9,185 nt of DNA from JBBQVO01 sp038211505 (GTDB lineage: Bacteria; Chloroflexota; Dehalococcoidia; DSTF01; JACRBR01): contig JBBQVO010000139.1 of NCBI GenBank assembly GCA_038211505.1, positions 1 to 9,185 on the forward strand, read 5' to 3'. A program made the translations under genes and the position numbers. The notes under the pieces are model-generated. The model searched no databases. It saw only the letters and a program-made list of their open reading frames with translations, and had not been told where the DNA came from. Shown piece after piece: positions 6,665 through 9,185 of the stretch (the first letter of the stretch is position 1; every line of letters starts with the position of its first letter).

Positions 6665-6685
6665 CGTCCGATGCCACCACGCGAT

Positions 6686-6713
6686 CCAGCCTCCAGCTTC
6701 CAGCCTCCAGCTT
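6686..6713. repeat. Heptamer tandem repeat CCAGCYT (4 units)
   Basis: Units alternate CCAGCCT, CCAGCTT, CCAGCCT, CCAGCTT, so the array is also a perfect 14-bp sequence repeated twice. It has the same 7-bp period as the GGAGATT array about 230 bp away but an unrelated unit. It lies within the predicted 5' leader of the glycosyltransferase mRNA. Confidence 0.9.
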
Positions 6714-6722
6714 CGGCTAGTG

Positions 6723-6741
6723 ATCGGCAGGCATCGCCGAT
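6723..6741. other. Small hairpin upstream of the glycosyltransferase start
   Basis: ATCGGC (6723-6728) pairs perfectly with GCCGAT (6736-6741) around a 7-nt loop. It ends about 20 nt before the start codon. The function is unknown. Confidence 0.4.
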
Positions 6742-6762
6742 TCACACACGGGGCGGATGCGC

Positions 6763-8010
6763 ATGAAGATCCTTTTTCTTCTGCATCAGGGCAACATGTA
6801 TTCGGGCGGGCAGGGCGTGTATACGACGCAGGTGACGCGCGAGCTGGCGCGGCTGGGGCCCGATGTGCATCTCGTCGTCGGGCCGCCGTGGCCGGATGCG
6901 GATCCGATGGTGACGGTGCATCGGGTGCCGTCGTACAGCGTGTACCGGCTGCTGGAGACGGCGCGCTTCTTCTTCTACGGCCGCGACCCGAAGAGCTTCT
7001 TTCACCCGCTGAACTTCTACGAGCTTGCGACGAGCCGGATGGGGCAGTTCTCGGTGATGTCGGCGTTCAGCTGGCGCGCCTTCGCGAAATGGCGTGAGCT
7101 GCAGCGCGAGCATCAGTTCGACATCGTGCACGACGTGCAGAGCCTCGGCTACGGCTCGGCGATGATCCACGCGAGCGGCATGCCAATGGTGGCGAACATC
7201 CATCACCCGCTGTCGATCGACCGGCTGAACCAAATGCGGCAGGCGACGCGGCTCGGCTGGATGCTGCGCGTGCAGATGTTCTATCCGTTCTTCATGCAGG
7301 AGATCGTCGCGCGACGGATGGATCGCATCATTACCGGCTCCTACAACTCGCGCGCGTCGGTGCAGCAGGCGTTCGCGCTACACGACGAGCAGATCACGGC
7401 GATCCACGACGGCGTCGACACGCGCGCGTTCCGGCCGATGGACGTCCCGAAGCGGCCGCGATCGATCTTGTTCGTCGGCAACAGCGAGGATCGGAATAAG
7501 GGCGCGAAGTTTCTGCTTGAGGCGGCGAAGATCCTGCTTGATCGCGGCGTCGATTTTCATCTCACGTTCAAGGATCGGCTTGATGCGGAGATGGCGCCGC
7601 GGATGATCCGCGAGCTGGGCATCGGCGATCGCGTGACGTTCCTCGGGCGGCTTTCGGTCGAGGAGCTGGCGCGGCTGTATAACGAGCACGAGCTGCTCGT
7701 CTCGCCGTCGATGTACGAAGGCTTCGGGCTGCCGGCGGCGGAGGCGATGGCCTGCGGCACGCCCGTCATCGCGACGACAGCGGGGGCATTCCCGGAAGTG
7801 ATCGCCGCGGGCGAGACGGGCGTGCTCGTGCCGCCGGGCGACGCGCACGCGATCGCCGACGCGATCGAGGCGATGCTGGCAAATCCGGCGAAGCGCGAGG
7901 CGATGGGCGCGGCCGGAGTGCGGCGCATCGAGCAGCAGTTCTCGTGGCGGGTCTGTGCGATGCGCACGGCGGCGCTGTATGAGGAAGTGCTGGCGGCGCG
8001 GGGCGCGTAG
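6763..8010 (+). CDS. GT4-type (GT-B fold) glycosyltransferase
   Basis: This 415-residue enzyme should transfer a sugar from a nucleotide-sugar donor to an unknown acceptor, retaining anomeric configuration. The N-terminal Rossmann domain begins MKILFLLHQG with the Gly-rich GGQGVYT (15-21). The C-terminal donor domain has the phosphate-contacting SEDRNKG (241-247), FLGRLSVEEL (293-302) and the EX7E motif E319-GFGLPAA-E327, followed by MACGTPVIAT (329-338) and the TGVLVPPGD block (352-360). There is no signal peptide; the protein is probably cytosolic or membrane-associated. I prefer the second ATG (6763). The first (6757) directly follows the GGGGCGG that probably serves as the ribosome binding site and would add only MR. 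No other polysaccharide genes are nearby, so acceptor and pathway remain open. The next gene starts 87 bp later on the same strand but has its own possible promoter. Confidence 0.93.
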   Translation: MKILFLLHQGNMYSGGQGVYTTQVTRELARLGPDVHLVVGPPWPDADPMVTVHRVPSYSVYRLLETARFFFYGRDPKSFFHPLNFYELATSRMGQFSVMSAFSWRAFAKWRELQREHQFDIVHDVQSLGYGSAMIHASGMPMVANIHHPLSIDRLNQMRQATRLGWMLRVQMFYPFFMQEIVARRMDRIITGSYNSRASVQQAFALHDEQITAIHDGVDTRAFRPMDVPKRPRSILFVGNSEDRNKGAKFLLEAAKILLDRGVDFHLTFKDRLDAEMAPRMIRELGIGDRVTFLGRLSVEELARLYNEHELLVSPSMYEGFGLPAAEAMACGTPVIATTAGAFPEVIAAGETGVLVPPGDAHAIADAIEAMLANPAKREAMGAAGVRRIEQQFSWRVCAMRTAALYEEVLAARGA

Positions 8011-8082
8011 CTCGGTGAGGAATGCCGACAAAGGCATCGCGCTGGCCCGGACGCGCCGGCGCCGAAGACGGCCTGACGATCC

Positions 8083-8091
8083 TGCTACGCT
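8083..8091 (+). promoter_or_regulatory. Extended -10 box, possible leaderless transcript
   Basis: TGCTACGCT is an extended -10 element (TG-n-TAnnnT). Its last base lies 6 nt before the ATG at 8098, so transcription would start at or next to the start codon. No Shine-Dalgarno sequence precedes that ATG and no clear -35 box is present. Leaderless translation is inferred. Confidence 0.4.
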
Positions 8092-8097
8092 GACTGC

Positions 8098-9069
8098 ATG
8101 GCCCACGCACACTCCATCGGCGACGGGTCGCACCGTCGTGTGCTGTCTATCGCGCTGGCGATCACGGTCTGCTTCATGGTCGCGGAAGCGATCATCGGGT
8201 TCGTCTCGGGTAGCCTCGTGCTCGTGGCGGATGCCGGGCACATGCTCACGGACGCTGGCGGGCTGATCCTGGCGCTGACGGCGATCTGGCTCGGCCGGCG
8301 CCCCGCCAACGAGAGGAAGACGTACGGCTACTACCGCACGGAGATTCTTGCGGCGCTGCTGAACGTCGGGCTGCTGGTTGCGGTGTCGCTCTACATTCTC
8401 GTCGAGGCGGCGCGGCGCGTCTTCGACTCGTCGACGCCGGATGGTGTGCCGATCATCATCGTCGCCAGCATCGGGCTTTGCGTGAATGTCGCCGGCGCGT
8501 GGCTGCTGGCGAACGGCTCGCGAGACAGCCTGAATGTGCGCGCGGCGTTCCTCGACATGATCAGCGATGTGTTCGCGTCGATCGGCGCGATCGTCGCGGG
8601 CGTGATCATTCTCACGACCGGCTGGCGATACGCCGACCCGCTCGTGGCGGCGGCCGTCGCGATCATCATTCTGCCGCGCGCGTGGTCGCTGCTAAGGTCA
8701 GCGCTCGACGTACTGCTCGAGGGCACGCCGGACGGCATGGCGATCGCCGATGTGCAGTGCGCGATTGTCGACGTTGGCGGCGTGCGTGCGGTGCACGATC
8801 TGCATGTGTGGACGGTGACGAGCGGGTTTGTCGCGCTGAGCGGTCACGTCGAAGTCGACGACAATGTCGATCGCGATGCGATCCTGATCGAACTCCGCAA
8901 GCGCCTACGCGATCGATTCGGAATCGAACACGTGACGATCCAGATCGAGAACGAGCGGCTGTCGGACGAGCTCGAGCAGCCGTGCTTTCCGGGGCAGAGA
9001 GAGACTATCGACGAAGGCATCGCGTCAGCGCGCGCCTTGCCGCTTGGACACCAAACAGGGAGCCGCTGA
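8098..9069 (+). CDS. Cation diffusion facilitator (CzcD/ZitB-like) metal exporter
   Basis: This 323-residue CDF-family protein exports divalent metal such as Zn2+, usually by proton exchange, at the inner membrane. Six hydrophobic segments can be seen, near residues 15-36, 40-64, 82-103, 117-137, 151-173 and 179-195, followed by a cytoplasmic ferredoxin-like domain with HDLHVWTVTSGFVALSGH (233-250). Transport-site residues are H48-MLT-D52 in TM2 (context VADAGHMLTD) and D153-MIS-D157 in TM5, where HxxxD is common in zinc exporters. That Asp could shift metal preference. The usual His-rich loop between TM4 and TM5 is missing; only the short N-terminus (MAHAHSIGDGSH) carries several His. The C-terminal tail after residue 290 is variable and unrecognised. 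No Shine-Dalgarno precedes the ATG, and the N-terminus matches relatives, so a leaderless mRNA is likely. The stop codon lies in the loop of the terminator hairpin. Confidence 0.93.
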   Translation: MAHAHSIGDGSHRRVLSIALAITVCFMVAEAIIGFVSGSLVLVADAGHMLTDAGGLILALTAIWLGRRPANERKTYGYYRTEILAALLNVGLLVAVSLYILVEAARRVFDSSTPDGVPIIIVASIGLCVNVAGAWLLANGSRDSLNVRAAFLDMISDVFASIGAIVAGVIILTTGWRYADPLVAAAVAIIILPRAWSLLRSALDVLLEGTPDGMAIADVQCAIVDVGGVRAVHDLHVWTVTSGFVALSGHVEVDDNVDRDAILIELRKRLRDRFGIEHVTIQIENERLSDELEQPCFPGQRETIDEGIASARALPLGHQTGSR

Positions 9070-9083
9070 GGCGACTCCCTGTT
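9054..9083. terminator. Strong hairpin between convergent genes, probably bidirectional terminator
   Basis: AACAGGGAG (9054-9062) pairs perfectly with CTCCCTGTT (9075-9083). Inside, CGC (64-66 of the 9000s) pairs with GCG (9071-9073) after a C-A mismatch, leaving the loop TGAG. That loop contains the transporter's TGA stop. On the plus strand no T-tract follows; on the minus strand the stem runs into TTTGGTGT. It may therefore work best for the gene arriving from the right. Confidence 0.7.
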
Positions 9084-9103
9084 GCATCTCCGTCACGTCC
9101 CGA

Positions 9104-9185
9104 CTAGGCGGTGACGCCTGTCGGCACCGACGTCATCCACTCCTTCATCGCTTGCTCGCCCGGGCGGTCGACGTGCACCTTGTCG
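9104..9185 (-). CDS. C-terminal end of an unidentified convergent protein, 5' partial
   Basis: The minus strand has an open frame from the right edge to a TAG at 9104-9106, giving 26 residues that end EWMTSVPTGVTA. It is too short to identify. Support comes from protein-like composition, the in-frame stop and the hairpin terminator placed just beyond it (9054-9083). A small AGGCG-GTGA-CGCCT dyad (9106-9119) overlaps the last codons. Function unknown. Confidence 0.5.
   Translation of the reverse strand, partial: DKVHVDRPGEQAMKEWMTSVPTGVTA

Noticed and set aside
6459..6680. Small minus-strand ORF containing CHPERSEGS
   Set aside because: The peptide is a known spurious translation of a widespread non-coding repeat.
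6417..6713. CRISPR array
   Set aside because: The repeats are 7 bp with no spacers, and no cas genes are present.

Overview
The window is GC-rich, tightly packed bacterial chromosome. It suggests a free-living, probably environmental bacterium. I lean towards Chloroflexota, because the PurF and PurH wording and a CHPERSEGS-type intergenic repeat remind me of that phylum. This rests on memory of family sequences, not on a search, so the assignment is only moderate to weak.

Layout. (1) Positions 1-575 (+) hold the C-terminal part of a short-chain dehydrogenase cut by the left edge. A gene-free stretch of about 310 bp with dyads and a small heptamer repeat follows. (2) Positions 6235-886 (-) hold a four-gene block read right to left: purF, purM, purH, then a GalT/Ap4A-phosphorylase-like protein of the HIT superfamily. 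Gaps are 63, 70 and 36 nt, so one operon is likely. PurF commits PRPP to purine synthesis, PurM closes the imidazole ring, and PurH carries out the last two steps to IMP. The fourth gene has no known place in the pathway and is the most interesting gene here. (3) Positions 6236-6762 are a divergent intergenic region. It has a candidate purF promoter and a structured purF leader, two different 7-bp tandem repeats, a 111-bp inverted-repeat element of the CHPERSEGS type, and a candidate promoter for the rightward genes. (4) Positions 6763-8010 (+) encode a GT4-type glycosyltransferase, and 8098-9069 (+) a CzcD-like cation diffusion facilitator that may be translated from a leaderless mRNA. (5) A strong hairpin at the end of the transporter gene separates it from the last codons of a convergent gene running in from the right edge.

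There is no CRISPR array, phage, transposase, rRNA or tRNA. I see no clear new multi-gene defence or biosynthetic system. The points most worth following are the nucleotidyl-transferase/phosphorylase-like gene in the purine operon, the competing dyads in the purF leader, unusual active-site residues in PurH and PurM, and heptamer repeats in separate intergenic regions.
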